Shown: positions 1 through 7,851 of the stretch, piece by piece
How the letters are laid out: every line of letters begins with the position of its first letter
How positions within the stretch are numbered: the first letter of the stretch is position 1
Source of the DNA: Botrimarina hoheduenensis
Lineage (GTDB): Bacteria > Planctomycetota > Planctomycetia > Pirellulales > Lacipirellulaceae
Direction: 5' to 3'
NCBI RefSeq assembly: GCF_007859815.1
Contig: NZ_SJPH01000009.1
Span: forward strand, 62,001-126,000
DNA: 64,000 nt
The notes under the pieces: generated by a model
The model's input: the letters and a program-made list of their open reading frames with translations, nothing else
What the model was told of the DNA's origin: nothing
The model's database searches: none
Translations under genes and position numbers: made by a program

Positions 1-1
1 A

Positions 2-769
2 ACCAACCGGGTTCGCCTGAAGGAAGATGTATTCCTGCGACAGACGATCCCATTGCCACCGCTTGCGGAGCAGCGGCGGATCGTGGCGAAGATCGAAAGC
101 TTGGCGGGGAAGATTGCGGAGGCGCGGGGGCTGCGCGTTAGTTCTTCTGAATTGGCGGATCAACTTTGCAGATCGCTGATTCACGACAGCTCTAGTGAGG
201 CGGAGCTTACACAGCTATCCGAACTCGTCAACTGGCGAAAGCCAGACGTTCAAGTGCAGGCGGCGGAGAAGTATCACTTTGCCGGTGTTTACTGTTTCGG
301 TCGCGGCGTTTTCAAGGGTGACGCGAAAACCGGAATGGAGTTTTCTTACTCTAAACTTTCCCGCCTGAATAAAGACAACTTTATTTATCCAAAACTAATG
401 GCCTGGGAAGGTGCCTTAGGGATTGTCCCAGAAGAGTGCGACGGGCTCTACGTATCGCCAGAATACCCTGTCTTTGAGGTCGATGAGACAAAAGTACTGC
501 CAGAGGTGCTAGACGTTTACTTTCGCTCTCCCTCTGTCTGGCCTCGCCTTGCGGGGTCCAGTACTGGCACAAATCAACGGCGGCGGCGACTTAATCCAAA
601 GGATTTTCTGGCGTTCGAAATGCCTTTGCCTCCAATGGAATCGCAACATCGTCTACGCCATATCCGGAATGCGATATTGGGCACAGCAAGCGAGAAGGCG
701 TCGGTAACTAGTCGCCTTGAGGCACTTCTGCCCTCGATTCTCGACCAAGCTTTTCGAGGGGAGCTGTAA
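2..769 (+). CDS. hsdS: Type I restriction-modification specificity subunit (HsdS), 5'-truncated by window edge
   Basis: This is the C-terminal part of an HsdS subunit, which gives a type I restriction-modification complex its DNA target specificity. The frame is open from base 2, so the TTG at 53 is not a real start; the gene begins left of the window. Near the start is the central conserved region of the family (IPLPPLAEQRRIVAKIE), which pairs with HsdM. A second target recognition domain follows, then the distal repeat (FEMPLPPMESQHRLRHIRN) and a tail ending SILDQAFRGEL, typical of HsdS C termini. hsdM and hsdR would be expected to the left. The stop at 769 lies 71 bp before the next gene on the same strand, so co-transcription is possible. 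Family assignment is secure; the sequence recognised cannot be read. Confidence 0.9.
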   Translation, partial: TNRVRLKEDVFLRQTIPLPPLAEQRRIVAKIESLAGKIAEARGLRVSSSELADQLCRSLIHDSSSEAELTQLSELVNWRKPDVQVQAAEKYHFAGVYCFGRGVFKGDAKTGMEFSYSKLSRLNKDNFIYPKLMAWEGALGIVPEECDGLYVSPEYPVFEVDETKVLPEVLDVYFRSPSVWPRLAGSSTGTNQRRRRLNPKDFLAFEMPLPPMESQHRLRHIRNAILGTASEKASVTSRLEALLPSILDQAFRGEL

Positions 770-840
770 AGAGTCATCGATTCCAGGTACAACCTAGCTG
801 GGTTTGTTCACTCCATTACCTCATAGGTCTCGCCACTGTC

Positions 841-1752
841 GTGCTAGCCCACTCCGTCAATCGTGCCTTCGTTAGAGAGAAGAGTTCGTTCTTCACGGAG
901 TCGCACGTATGGCCTCTTCAAACACGATTAGACCCCGATGGATGGCTTCGCAACTTTCAGCCTGACGAGGAGGAGTTGGCCGTACACCTCTTAAATGGCT
1001 TCTGCTATTTCTCTGATCGTTTGGTAGATGAGCTTTTTGCCGCCTCGTTTCTTCGCTTGAGTCGCCACGTTGTCTTACCTGGCACTCCTGCAGTTGCTGC
1101 CAAAGCCGCTTGGGCAAAGTTCTTCGATGAACTTGTCGTGACCTATCCAACGGGGGAAACACCTTCAGACGCTGACAGCGGCCACTTGTTCGTGCGCCGA
1201 GCGAGGGACCTACTCGGTATTCCTGAAGAGCGAATTATGTCGCCTGAGAGAGCTCTCGAAATAGCGACTACTGCTTCGGTATCTGCGATTGTCTTTGTTG
1301 ACGATTTCGTCGGCAGCGGCAATCAGTTTCTTACAACAATCCAACGGAAATACGGAACGGCGAGTCAATCTTTCGCAGATTTAGCATCGTCGCTTCCTAC
1401 ATGCTTCTACATACCGCTCTTTTGCACCTCGCTGGCTGTAAACAATGCACTTACCTTCTTGCCCAAAAACATTTCATGCGTCCCGTTGCACGTTCTCGGA
1501 GATGAATACAGCGCGCTTAATGCCCCTTCCGTGTTCTGGCCCGCTGCGCTAGCGTCAGATGGCCCAGCTTTTGTAAAGAGGGTGAGCGAGCGTTTATGCC
1601 TAGATGACACCAACGGAGCATCCACTACAGACTGGCAGGGATTCGCACGACTAGGGCTTGGCATTGCATTCGAGCACCAAATCCCTGACGCCTGCCTTCC
1701 AATCTTCTATACAACGCAATCGGGATGGCGACCGCTATGGAGGAGGGACTGA
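841..1752 (+). CDS. Phosphoribosyltransferase-like protein (PRTase-CE type), candidate defence effector
   Basis: A 303-aa protein with a GTG start at 841 and no strong ribosome binding site, so the start is less certain. The motif FVDDFVGSGNQFLTTI at about residues 152-167 has the form of the PRPP-binding loop of type I phosphoribosyltransferases (hydrophobic stretch, DD, then a small-residue turn). It also resembles the PRTase-CE domain described as an effector in prokaryotic conflict systems by the Aravind group (recalled, not searched). Earlier is MSPERALEIATTASVSAIVF, the strand leading into this loop. Nothing suggests nucleotide salvage: no salvage genes are nearby. Its TGA overlaps the ATG of the ATPase gene (TGATG), which implies translational coupling and a joint function. 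The reaction is unknown; action on a nucleotide or nucleic-acid substrate during phage infection is an inference. Confidence 0.7.
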   Translation: MLAHSVNRAFVREKSSFFTESHVWPLQTRLDPDGWLRNFQPDEEELAVHLLNGFCYFSDRLVDELFAASFLRLSRHVVLPGTPAVAAKAAWAKFFDELVVTYPTGETPSDADSGHLFVRRARDLLGIPEERIMSPERALEIATTASVSAIVFVDDFVGSGNQFLTTIQRKYGTASQSFADLASSLPTCFYIPLFCTSLAVNNALTFLPKNISCVPLHVLGDEYSALNAPSVFWPAALASDGPAFVKRVSERLCLDDTNGASTTDWQGFARLGLGIAFEHQIPDACLPIFYTTQSGWRPLWRRD

Positions 1753-3626
1753 TGGCAAGTGCTTCTGATATTCGCCGCGCTCTTAACGCCGTCTTTGCTT
1801 ACAAAGCGGAATGGCTGAAAGAGGACATATTCTCATATTTTCTGGAGCCGCGGTACTTTCCGGAGCTGGCCACGCATTACCCATGTGTTTTGATCGGTGG
1901 ACGCGGCACCGGCAAGACAACAGTGCTACGTGGACTTTCCTACCAAGGTCAATTCGCTCTTCTTGGCAGAGATTCAAGCGCAGTAGCTTCGTGGGAAACT
2001 TACGGCGTCTACCATCGCATCGACACAAATCGAGTTACCGCATTCGCAGGCGATGAGGCGTCAAGTCCGCAGTGGCAAAAGCTATTCGCTCACTACTTTA
2101 ATCTATTACTAACGGACTTACTGCTAGAGTTTACCTCATGGTATGAAAAGACTACTTCCATCACAGTTACCATCGACGCAAAGGACTGCACGCGCATAGC
2201 GTCGAGTCTCGGACTCGCTGAAAGCACAGAACTGACTGCGCTTAAGGAGTCAGTACAAGACGCCATGGTGCAGTTCGAAGTGTACGTTAACAATATCGCT
2301 GATGCTGGTAGCGTTACACTCTCCTCACAAGGCGCACCGGTCGATCTCTTGATTCGTGCGTTGACATCATCGGGGGCATTGCACGGCAAGACCTTCTCGT
2401 TCCTTATCGACGAGTATGAGAATCTGGATGTCAACCAGCAACAGGTAGTGAACACCCTGATAAAGCACGGCAGCGATCGCTATGTGTTTAAGATTGGCAT
2501 CAGAGAGCTGTGCTGGAAGTGCAAGACGACATTGAACCCTGAAGAGCCGCTGGTTAGCCCCGCAGATTACCGGCTCATCGACATAGCAGCTGAACTGCCA
2601 CAAAGGGAGTTCAGTGATTTTGCAAAGCAGGTTTGCAATTCCCGATTGCAGAGGCTTTCCGAGTACCTCGACGGAGACCAGCCCGATGTCGTCACGCTTT
2701 TCCCTGGAATGTCGATTAAGGAGGAAGCGACAGCGCTAGAGGTATCAAAGTTAGCAGGACCTATTCGCGAAAAACTGCGTAGCCAACTAGACGCTGAGGA
2801 AGTGAAGTCTTTGGAAGTCCTAGACGACTTTGAACTGTTTCTAATCGACTACTGGACAGAGGGCAATTCCGAGGATTTGGTTGATGTATTTCGTAGTGCG
2901 ATGGGAAACCCAGGCTCTTGGGAGACTAAATGTGGCAACTACGCTTATGCAGCTCTATTCACGATCCGGCGAGGGCGACGAGGAATACGCAAGTACTTTT
3001 GCGGCTGGGATACGTTTACTCATCTGGCTGGTTCCAATATCAGGTACCTTCTGGAATTAGTTGACAGGAGTCTCATTTCGCATCTGGCCGAAGGGAATAA
3101 TCTCGATACACCAGTATCGCCGAAACTTCAGACTGAGTCCGCGCAGCATGTCGGACGCAAGAATCTATCCGAGCTAGAAGGGTTAAGCGTATACGGAGGC
3201 AGGCTTACTCGCATGCTACTTGGTATGGGCCGTGTCTTTGGAGTAATGGCGGCTGATGCTGGCGGTCATACTCCAGAAGTGAACCAGTTTACCTTTTCGG
3301 ATGCTCACTTGTCAGCGGACGTGAGCGAGCTGATGCGTGCAGCAGTGATGCACCTCGCCTGCGTGCGTTTCAGTGGTACCAAGCCCACGGGCGATGATGA
3401 CATCCGCGATTACGATTACTCATTGCATCCAGTGTTCGCTCCGTTTTTCGTGTTTAGCCATCGCCGCAAGCGAAAGATGACCATTACCGGGCGTGAACTT
3501 CTTGCGTTGGTGAATGATCCACGATCAGGAGTTGAGGAGCTGCTTTCACGCTCTAAAAGAACCTTAGATGATCCTTTGCCGGATCAAATGCTGCTCTTCG
3601 AGAAATTCTATGACGGCGTATCGTGA
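1752..3626 (+). CDS. ORC/CDC6-like P-loop ATPase of the PRTase system
   Basis: A 624-aa P-loop NTPase. An upstream in-frame ATG exists at 1725, but the ATG at 1752 is preferred: it overlaps the previous stop (TGATG) and follows a strong GGAGGAGGGA ribosome binding site at 1738-1747. Walker A is GGRGTGKTT at about residues 49-57. Walker B is FSFLIDEYENLD at about 215-226, where DE followed by an aromatic is typical of AAA+/STAND-type ATPases that sense ligands. The length and the way a long alpha-helical C-terminal region follows the ATPase core recall the ORC-CDC6-like ATPases that accompany PRTase-CE genes. It probably acts as the sensor or switch that controls the PRTase. The next gene starts inside this one (17-base overlap). 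Family recognition is from motif memory; the partnership is inferred from gene overlap. Confidence 0.75.
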   Translation: MASASDIRRALNAVFAYKAEWLKEDIFSYFLEPRYFPELATHYPCVLIGGRGTGKTTVLRGLSYQGQFALLGRDSSAVASWETYGVYHRIDTNRVTAFAGDEASSPQWQKLFAHYFNLLLTDLLLEFTSWYEKTTSITVTIDAKDCTRIASSLGLAESTELTALKESVQDAMVQFEVYVNNIADAGSVTLSSQGAPVDLLIRALTSSGALHGKTFSFLIDEYENLDVNQQQVVNTLIKHGSDRYVFKIGIRELCWKCKTTLNPEEPLVSPADYRLIDIAAELPQREFSDFAKQVCNSRLQRLSEYLDGDQPDVVTLFPGMSIKEEATALEVSKLAGPIREKLRSQLDAEEVKSLEVLDDFELFLIDYWTEGNSEDLVDVFRSAMGNPGSWETKCGNYAYAALFTIRRGRRGIRKYFCGWDTFTHLAGSNIRYLLELVDRSLISHLAEGNNLDTPVSPKLQTESAQHVGRKNLSELEGLSVYGGRLTRMLLGMGRVFGVMAADAGGHTPEVNQFTFSDAHLSADVSELMRAAVMHLACVRFSGTKPTGDDDIRDYDYSLHPVFAPFFVFSHRRKRKMTITGRELLALVNDPRSGVEELLSRSKRTLDDPLPDQMLLFEKFYDGVS

Positions 3627-4551
3627 CAAACTCCCATTTACTGCGTGGTATGACGATCCTTTGGACTTTACACCGAAGGTCGGAGCCGTCTACGTTGCGA
3701 GGGATCAGGGAATCGAAGATCGCGCCTCTCATTCTGCTCGCCTGCAGGGGCTCGCTAATGTGACTTACGCGAGCGTAGTCGCAGAGGAAAGAACATCCGT
3801 GACCCTGCGGGTTGGCGCCTCAGGCGTTCAAGTCTACCCTCTCCGAAGCACAGGCCAGCTTGGCAAGTTCTGGGCGCAGTTCACTGGCTGTGCGGCGTAT
3901 ATCGACATAACTGGGCTGAGGCACCACGTCTGGATGCCGCTGCTTAGAACTGCGTTGTTCGCCGACGTGAAGACACACGTTGTGTACGTCGAGCCACGCG
4001 AGTACCAAGCTAGCGTCAACCCAACGGAGGGGCAGATATATGATCTTAGTGAGAAAATCGAAGGTGTCGAACCAATTCCTGGGCTAGCCTCATTCTCGCG
4101 CGTCACAGACAGCATGGTGTTTGCCCCGCTTTTGGGATTCGAAGGGACGCGAGTTGCTCATTTGTTGGAGCAAATCCAACCCGCAGTCGATCGAGTGTTT
4201 CCTGTGATCGGCGTACCTGGATTTCGAGCGGAGTATCCATTCTCAACTTACTTGGGTAATCGGGTTGCACTTCAGCAATCCGACTCGTGGCGGCAAGTAC
4301 GTTTCGCAGATGCAAGCTGTCCATTTAGCCTTTTCTGGACCCTTGAAAAGCTAGCTAGCGAGGAATCGGGTTGCCACATAAAGGTCGCTCCAGTTGGAAC
4401 CAAGCCGCACGCAGTTGGTGCCCTTCTATTCGTAGTTGGCAATACTGCACAGCGTGAGATTGTCTACGATCATCCGATCCGCAAAGCGAAGCGAACCACT
4501 GGGGCGTCACGACTTCTCGTTTACGATATAGATGGGTTCCTGTCGCCATGA
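3610..4551 (+). CDS. Unrecognised 313-aa protein of the PRTase/ATPase/methyltransferase system
   Basis: I do not recognise this family. The frame is open from 3568, but the ATG at 3610 (MTAYRDKLPF...) is preferred because it gives a normal short overlap (17 bases) with the ATPase gene; the longer start would add a Cys-rich, unlikely N terminus. The protein looks like a soluble alpha/beta enzyme or binding protein. It has runs suggestive of conserved motifs: YIDITGLRHHVWMPLL, VYVEPREY, PLLGFEGTR, PVIGVPGFRAEYPF and KVAPVGTKPHAVGA. The Gly/Pro-rich LLGFEG and VIGVPGFR turns and the late GTKPH could form an active site. There is no signal peptide, membrane segment or coiled coil. Its ATG-to-stop chain (17-base overlap upstream, ATGA downstream) means it is made together with the ATPase and methyltransferase, so it is very likely a core part of the same system. 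Confidence 0.75.
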   Translation: MTAYRDKLPFTAWYDDPLDFTPKVGAVYVARDQGIEDRASHSARLQGLANVTYASVVAEERTSVTLRVGASGVQVYPLRSTGQLGKFWAQFTGCAAYIDITGLRHHVWMPLLRTALFADVKTHVVYVEPREYQASVNPTEGQIYDLSEKIEGVEPIPGLASFSRVTDSMVFAPLLGFEGTRVAHLLEQIQPAVDRVFPVIGVPGFRAEYPFSTYLGNRVALQQSDSWRQVRFADASCPFSLFWTLEKLASEESGCHIKVAPVGTKPHAVGALLFVVGNTAQREIVYDHPIRKAKRTTGASRLLVYDIDGFLSP

Positions 4552-5609
4552 GTACAGATGCATTCTACACTCCGTCGTGGCTAGCCGAAGCCGTGGTCGC
4601 GTTTTCGAGTAAGAATCGCGCCCGGATCGTAGCTGATTTTGCGGCTGGCGATGGCGCCCTTCTACGAGCTGCAGAATTGCGTTGGCGGACGGCAGAGATC
4701 GTCGCGGCCGACTTGTGTGACACTGCCGTGCGTCGAATTCGCAAGACGCATGAGAATTGGTCTTGCACCAAGTGCGACTTCTTAGACGCGTCTTCGCGAG
4801 CCCGATCGCGTACACTTCCTAGCTTATTAGGCGAGGTGGACCAGATTCTTCTCAATCCGCCGTTTTCTTGCCGCGGCGGCACATCGTTCTTAACGAACAC
4901 TCGGCATGGCGCGTTTAAGTGCGGTCAAGCATTGGCTTTCGTGATCACAGCTTTGGAGTATCTTAAGCCAGGTGGAGAGCTTACAGCGGTCCTCCCGTCG
5001 AACGCCCTCAATAGTCAGAAGGACCGACAGGCGGTCAGGTACCTGCGGCACTTCTACAGCTTAACTTGCGACTACGCTGCATCTAGTAGTCACTTCAAGG
5101 GGTGCCGAGTCAAGTATGTGCTGGTGTCATTATCTCCGCGGATGCAGGTGAAGAAGAGTAATAAGGTAGAGCCTGATGTGTCACGAAGCAGTGGCAAGCA
5201 GGTACGCGTTCAGGTCGTTCGTGGCACAAGCCAAATGCATGACTTGCCTGAAGCTGGACGAACACTTGTTCACACTACAGACATGCGCGACCATCGAGTC
5301 GAGTTAAATGGACACTGTGGCCACCCATGGCGTCCTTCGGTAATTGGTCCTGCAATCTTGTTGCCGCGAGTTGGCGCGCCAACACTTGACAAGGCATGCC
5401 TCTACTTGCGTAGGAAGCGGGTTGCGTTGTCTGACTGTGTAATCGGGCTACAGTGCAGATCAACAAGCGACGCCAAGTGTATACTTGCAGCCTTCAATAG
5501 ACATCGAGAAAAGTTTACCACAATGTTTTCCGGCACATGCGCACCTTACCTTACTGTCGCAAGGCTCAAGAGTGTACTCCAAGAGCTTGGCTGTCTGGTC
5601 GACGACTGA
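4548..5609 (+). CDS. N6-adenine-type DNA methyltransferase of the PRTase system
   Basis: A 353-aa class I SAM-dependent methyltransferase. After an FYTPSWLAEAVV start (an X-region-like motif seen in gamma-class DNA methyltransferases) comes the SAM-binding motif VADFAAGDGALL (about residues 28-39). The catalytic motif ILLNPPFS follows, with NPPF at about 103-106, the form used by enzymes methylating exocyclic amino groups such as N6 of adenine. The C-terminal third (about 240-353) has no methylase motifs and could serve target recognition. The ATG overlaps the previous stop (ATGA), so it is translationally coupled to the unknown gene. In this setting it either marks self DNA or modifies a nucleic acid as part of the immune response. 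Closely related type IIG or Eco57I-like enzymes are usually much longer, so a stand-alone short form is notable. It ends 53 bp from a converging operon. Confidence 0.85.
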   Translation: MSTDAFYTPSWLAEAVVAFSSKNRARIVADFAAGDGALLRAAELRWRTAEIVAADLCDTAVRRIRKTHENWSCTKCDFLDASSRARSRTLPSLLGEVDQILLNPPFSCRGGTSFLTNTRHGAFKCGQALAFVITALEYLKPGGELTAVLPSNALNSQKDRQAVRYLRHFYSLTCDYAASSSHFKGCRVKYVLVSLSPRMQVKKSNKVEPDVSRSSGKQVRVQVVRGTSQMHDLPEAGRTLVHTTDMRDHRVELNGHCGHPWRPSVIGPAILLPRVGAPTLDKACLYLRRKRVALSDCVIGLQCRSTSDAKCILAAFNRHREKFTTMFSGTCAPYLTVARLKSVLQELGCLVDD

Positions 5610-5662
5610 CGAATCATCGTTGGAGTGATAATATAGATTCTGGAAAATACCGCACCGACTAC

Positions 5663-5962
5663 TTAAGGTTCGGGTAGTTCAGGACTGCTATAGCGCGGCC
5701 ACATCACAGCTTCGTATTCGGCTCGGTTCGCGCGGTGAACGTCCAGGCACTGCTCGATGAAGCGACGGCGCTCGGGCTTGGGAAGTTCGCGGAAGGTCTG
5801 GTAGCCGTCCTTGAGTTTGCTGATCACGTGGCGGACAACGGCCAGGTACGGCTCGGCGACGTGGCAATCACGGTCGATGATCTGTCGGACGATCGGATGA
5901 GCGTCGTATTTCTTGGCTTGGATTTGGTCGCAGTCATCCATCGTGCTGTGAGACTGCCACAT
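5663..5962 (-). CDS. Small hypothetical protein, last gene of the minus-strand backbone operon
   Basis: A protein of up to 99 aa, not recognised. The first ATG (5962) and a second (5941, MDDCDQIQAKKYDAHP) both lack a clear ribosome binding site, so the start is open. The sequence is charged and probably helical: ...VISKLKDGYQTFRELPKPERRRFIEQCLDVHRANRAEYEAVMW. There is no membrane segment. It follows the hyperbasic gene by 23 bp on the same strand and is the distal gene of a set reading leftward from the repC region, so it is likely part of the element's maintenance or mobilisation module. Its existence rests mainly on operon position and an open frame whose composition is that of a normal protein. 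A longer frame on the opposite strand (5735-6379) is judged a shadow. Confidence 0.5.
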   Translation of the reverse strand: MWQSHSTMDDCDQIQAKKYDAHPIVRQIIDRDCHVAEPYLAVVRHVISKLKDGYQTFRELPKPERRRFIEQCLDVHRANRAEYEAVMWPRYSSPELPEP

Positions 5963-5985
5963 CGGGCCGACAATGCCAAGCGTTT

Positions 5986-6183
5986 TCAGCGCTTTGGTCG
6001 TGGCGCCCGTCGTCTCTTGAGCTGCGGCTTAGGTCGGGGCCGCCGGCGTCGTTTCGGCTTGGGAGCGATCCGCCGCTTCTTCTTGGTCCGTACCGGCTCC
6101 CCCGCCGCCATGCCAAACTTCGCCACCAGCAATCGCGTCATCACGAGCGTCTTGTTCAAACCGGGCGAGGAAGGCTTCGTCAT
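5986..6183 (-). CDS. 65-aa hyperbasic (Lys/Arg/Pro-rich) protein
   Basis: A short protein whose second half is almost only Lys, Arg, Pro and Ala (KKKRRIAPKPKRRRRPRP and on to the end, ...KRRRAPRPKR). The first 30 residues look ordinary (MTKPSSPGLNKTLVMTRLLVAKFGMAAG). An AAAAGGAGAG ribosome binding site sits at the right distance before the ATG at 6183, which is good evidence that it is translated. It lies 15 bp after the TOPRIM gene on the same strand. Such a tail should bind DNA or RNA non-specifically, as in histone-H1-like tails; that role is inferred from composition only. Nothing more specific can be said about function. Confidence 0.6.
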   Translation of the reverse strand: MTKPSSPGLNKTLVMTRLLVAKFGMAAGEPVRTKKKRRIAPKPKRRRRPRPKPQLKRRRAPRPKR

Positions 6184-6198
6184 CCGGCTCTCCTTTTC

Positions 6199-7224
6199 CT
6201 ACCGCCCAAGCTCAAGCGTACTGAACGCCGGACGTGCCGACGATCTCTCGCGGCTCACGAGCAGCTGGTTCCAATCAGCCCCCCGCTCCACCGGTCGATC
6301 ATCGCAGAAGCTCACGTCCGTGCGGCCGGAGCTGATGACAATGTCAGCCAGCTGCGCGGTCAGCTCGTCACCCGCCTGATCGTTATCGAAGGCGGCGACG
6401 ATCCGAGCCCCCTCTTCCATGCGGCGGATCGCCGAGAGCACCAGCTCCGGTTGCTGCGGGTTCATCCGGCCGTTCACCGACGCCACGCGAGTCCCCTCGC
6501 CTCCCCGCACAACCAAATAGGACAAGGCGTCGAGGCCACTCTCGGCAAACGCCAGCACCCGATCACCGGAGAGTCCCGCCGACATCCACAGCCCCTTGCG
6601 GCCTCCTTTGCTGAACAAGTTCACCCCCGGTCCTTTGACCTCGTAGCCGACCAGCTGGCGGTCGTCGTCCCCTCCTCCCGCTGCGCCCCAGTGGGGAAAG
6701 ATCACGGTCCCGCGCTGCGTGCAGTGACGCACGCGCCCCCGCAGCCGGTCGCTTTGCAGCACGTCAAACGGGATCCCCCGGGTCTGGCAAAGATAATCGT
6801 GGGGTTGGGCGATAGGATCGAAAGCGGCGTACCGCGCGGCGACCCCCAGCAGGTCGAGCGTGCTGGGCCGGATCGCTTCCGCGTATTGGGCCGCGTGCCG
6901 CTCGCGGAGCGTAGAAACGTAGCCGCCGTTCAAGAAGGGCCGCAGCAGCTGCCGGACGCGCCCCAACGAGCAGCCCGGCTCGATCACCCGCTGCGCGAAG
7001 TCGATGACGGTGCCGCTTGAAGCCGGGTCGTAAACGCTGCAATAGACATAGTGGCCAGCCTGCTGCGCGATGATGATCTTATCTCCCCCACTCTGCATGA
7101 GCACGGAGTGCTTGGTCGATTTTCGGGGGATGATCTCATAGCCGTGGGCGCTCGCGATCAGACTCAGATTGAGCTTCTTGAAGGCGTCCAGTTCTGCTTC
7201 GCGATCAAGGTCTCCGCGGGCCAA
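6199..7224 (-). CDS. DUF3991/TOPRIM-type primase-like protein of mobile elements
   Basis: A 341-aa protein with a TTG start at 7224 directly after a GAGGAGGGG ribosome binding site that overlaps the end of the upstream gene (9 bp between genes). The N-terminal half resembles the DUF3991-type partner domain (YCSVYDPASSGTVIDFAQR, then PHDYLCQTRGIPFDVL). The C-terminal half is a TOPRIM fold: the acidic first motif is AFAESGLDALSYLVV and the second is the D-x-D of AAFDNDQAGDE. These residues bind Mg2+ in primases and nicking enzymes. Proteins of this design occur on plasmids and conjugative elements and are thought to act as primases or nucleases in plasmid replication or transfer. Together with the RepC-type initiator nearby, a replication or post-transfer priming role is likely, though not shown. 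Confidence 0.8.
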   Translation of the reverse strand: MARGDLDREAELDAFKKLNLSLIASAHGYEIIPRKSTKHSVLMQSGGDKIIIAQQAGHYVYCSVYDPASSGTVIDFAQRVIEPGCSLGRVRQLLRPFLNGGYVSTLRERHAAQYAEAIRPSTLDLLGVAARYAAFDPIAQPHDYLCQTRGIPFDVLQSDRLRGRVRHCTQRGTVIFPHWGAAGGGDDDRQLVGYEVKGPGVNLFSKGGRKGLWMSAGLSGDRVLAFAESGLDALSYLVVRGGEGTRVASVNGRMNPQQPELVLSAIRRMEEGARIVAAFDNDQAGDELTAQLADIVISSGRTDVSFCDDRPVERGADWNQLLVSRERSSARPAFSTLELGR

Positions 7225-7233
7225 CTCCCCTCC

Positions 7234-7839
7234 TCACCCGAACAGCTTTTTCCACAGCGACTTGTTCCGTTCGCTGTGCAAGGCCCGTTTGTAGCGTTCC
7301 AGTTTCCGTTCGGCTTCTTCGTTCTTCTCACGCTCACGGCGAACCTGCTCTTCATGGTTCGCGAGACGTTTCTCGAGAGCCTTGATCGAGCGTTCCCAGT
7401 CCCCTCCTCCTGTCGAGGCCTGTTGCGACTGGTCGGTGATCAGCAACAGCGCCTTGCTGTGCTGCTCTTGGGCCCGCGCAAGGTTCTCGCGGAGATTGGC
7501 GATTTCGTCTTCGAGCTGCCGTCGTTCGCGGGAACGCTCTGCAATCAGGTTATCTTGCATCGCTTCACTCGCGGCTAAACGCTCGCTGAGCCGAACGACT
7601 TCCGCTCGGACGTCCGATTCGGACACCACCTGACGCGGCTTGACAGGTTCGGACGGCTGCTGGATCTGGTCAATCGTCTTCACGAGCGGGTAGACACGCT
7701 CTAGCTCGGAGACATCAATGAGCTTCCGATTCGTCCCGTCCCGGGCGCTAGAGAGCTTCCCCGACTTGGTCGCGGCGTTGATGGTCTCGCGGCTCTTGCC
7801 CGTCAACAGGGCGGCTTCTCGGACGCTTACTTTGGACAT
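7234..7839 (-). CDS. HTH DNA-binding plus coiled-coil protein (KfrA-like organisation)
   Basis: A 201-aa protein. The open frame begins at 8013, but the ATG at 7839 is chosen because it follows AGGAG and opens with an HTH (MSKVSVREAALLTGKSRETINAATKSGKLSS), the usual form of excisionase/KfrA-like DNA-binding heads. After residue 60 a long coiled coil begins (about 80-190: LSERLAASEAMQDN... to ...EKNEEAERKLERYKRAL), ending in a basic WKKLFG tail. This is the layout of KfrA and related plasmid proteins that bind repeats at their own promoter and form filaments. Directly upstream are more than ten CTGACA-type motifs, the first within 20 bp of the start codon. Autorepression and a role in partition or copy control are therefore likely but inferred. 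It heads the operon that includes the TOPRIM gene. Confidence 0.7.
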   Translation of the reverse strand: MSKVSVREAALLTGKSRETINAATKSGKLSSARDGTNRKLIDVSELERVYPLVKTIDQIQQPSEPVKPRQVVSESDVRAEVVRLSERLAASEAMQDNLIAERSRERRQLEDEIANLRENLARAQEQHSKALLLITDQSQQASTGGGDWERSIKALEKRLANHEEQVRREREKNEEAERKLERYKRALHSERNKSLWKKLFG

Positions 7840-7851
7840 AGTTGACAACTC

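Noticed and set aside
1725..1751. Upstream start for the ATPase
   Set aside because: The ATG at 1752 has the correctly spaced GGAGGAGGGA site and the usual stop-start overlap.
1725..5609. Retron interpretation of the PRTase system
   Set aside because: Some retrons carry PRTase-like effectors, but there is no reverse transcriptase or msr-msd-like structure around these genes.
5735..7020. Long plus-strand frames (5735-6379 and 6451-7020) opposite the minus-strand backbone operon
   Set aside because: They mirror the TOPRIM and basic genes, have shadow-like composition (Arg/Pro-rich, no motifs) and no ribosome binding sites, while the minus-strand genes have motifs and good sites.
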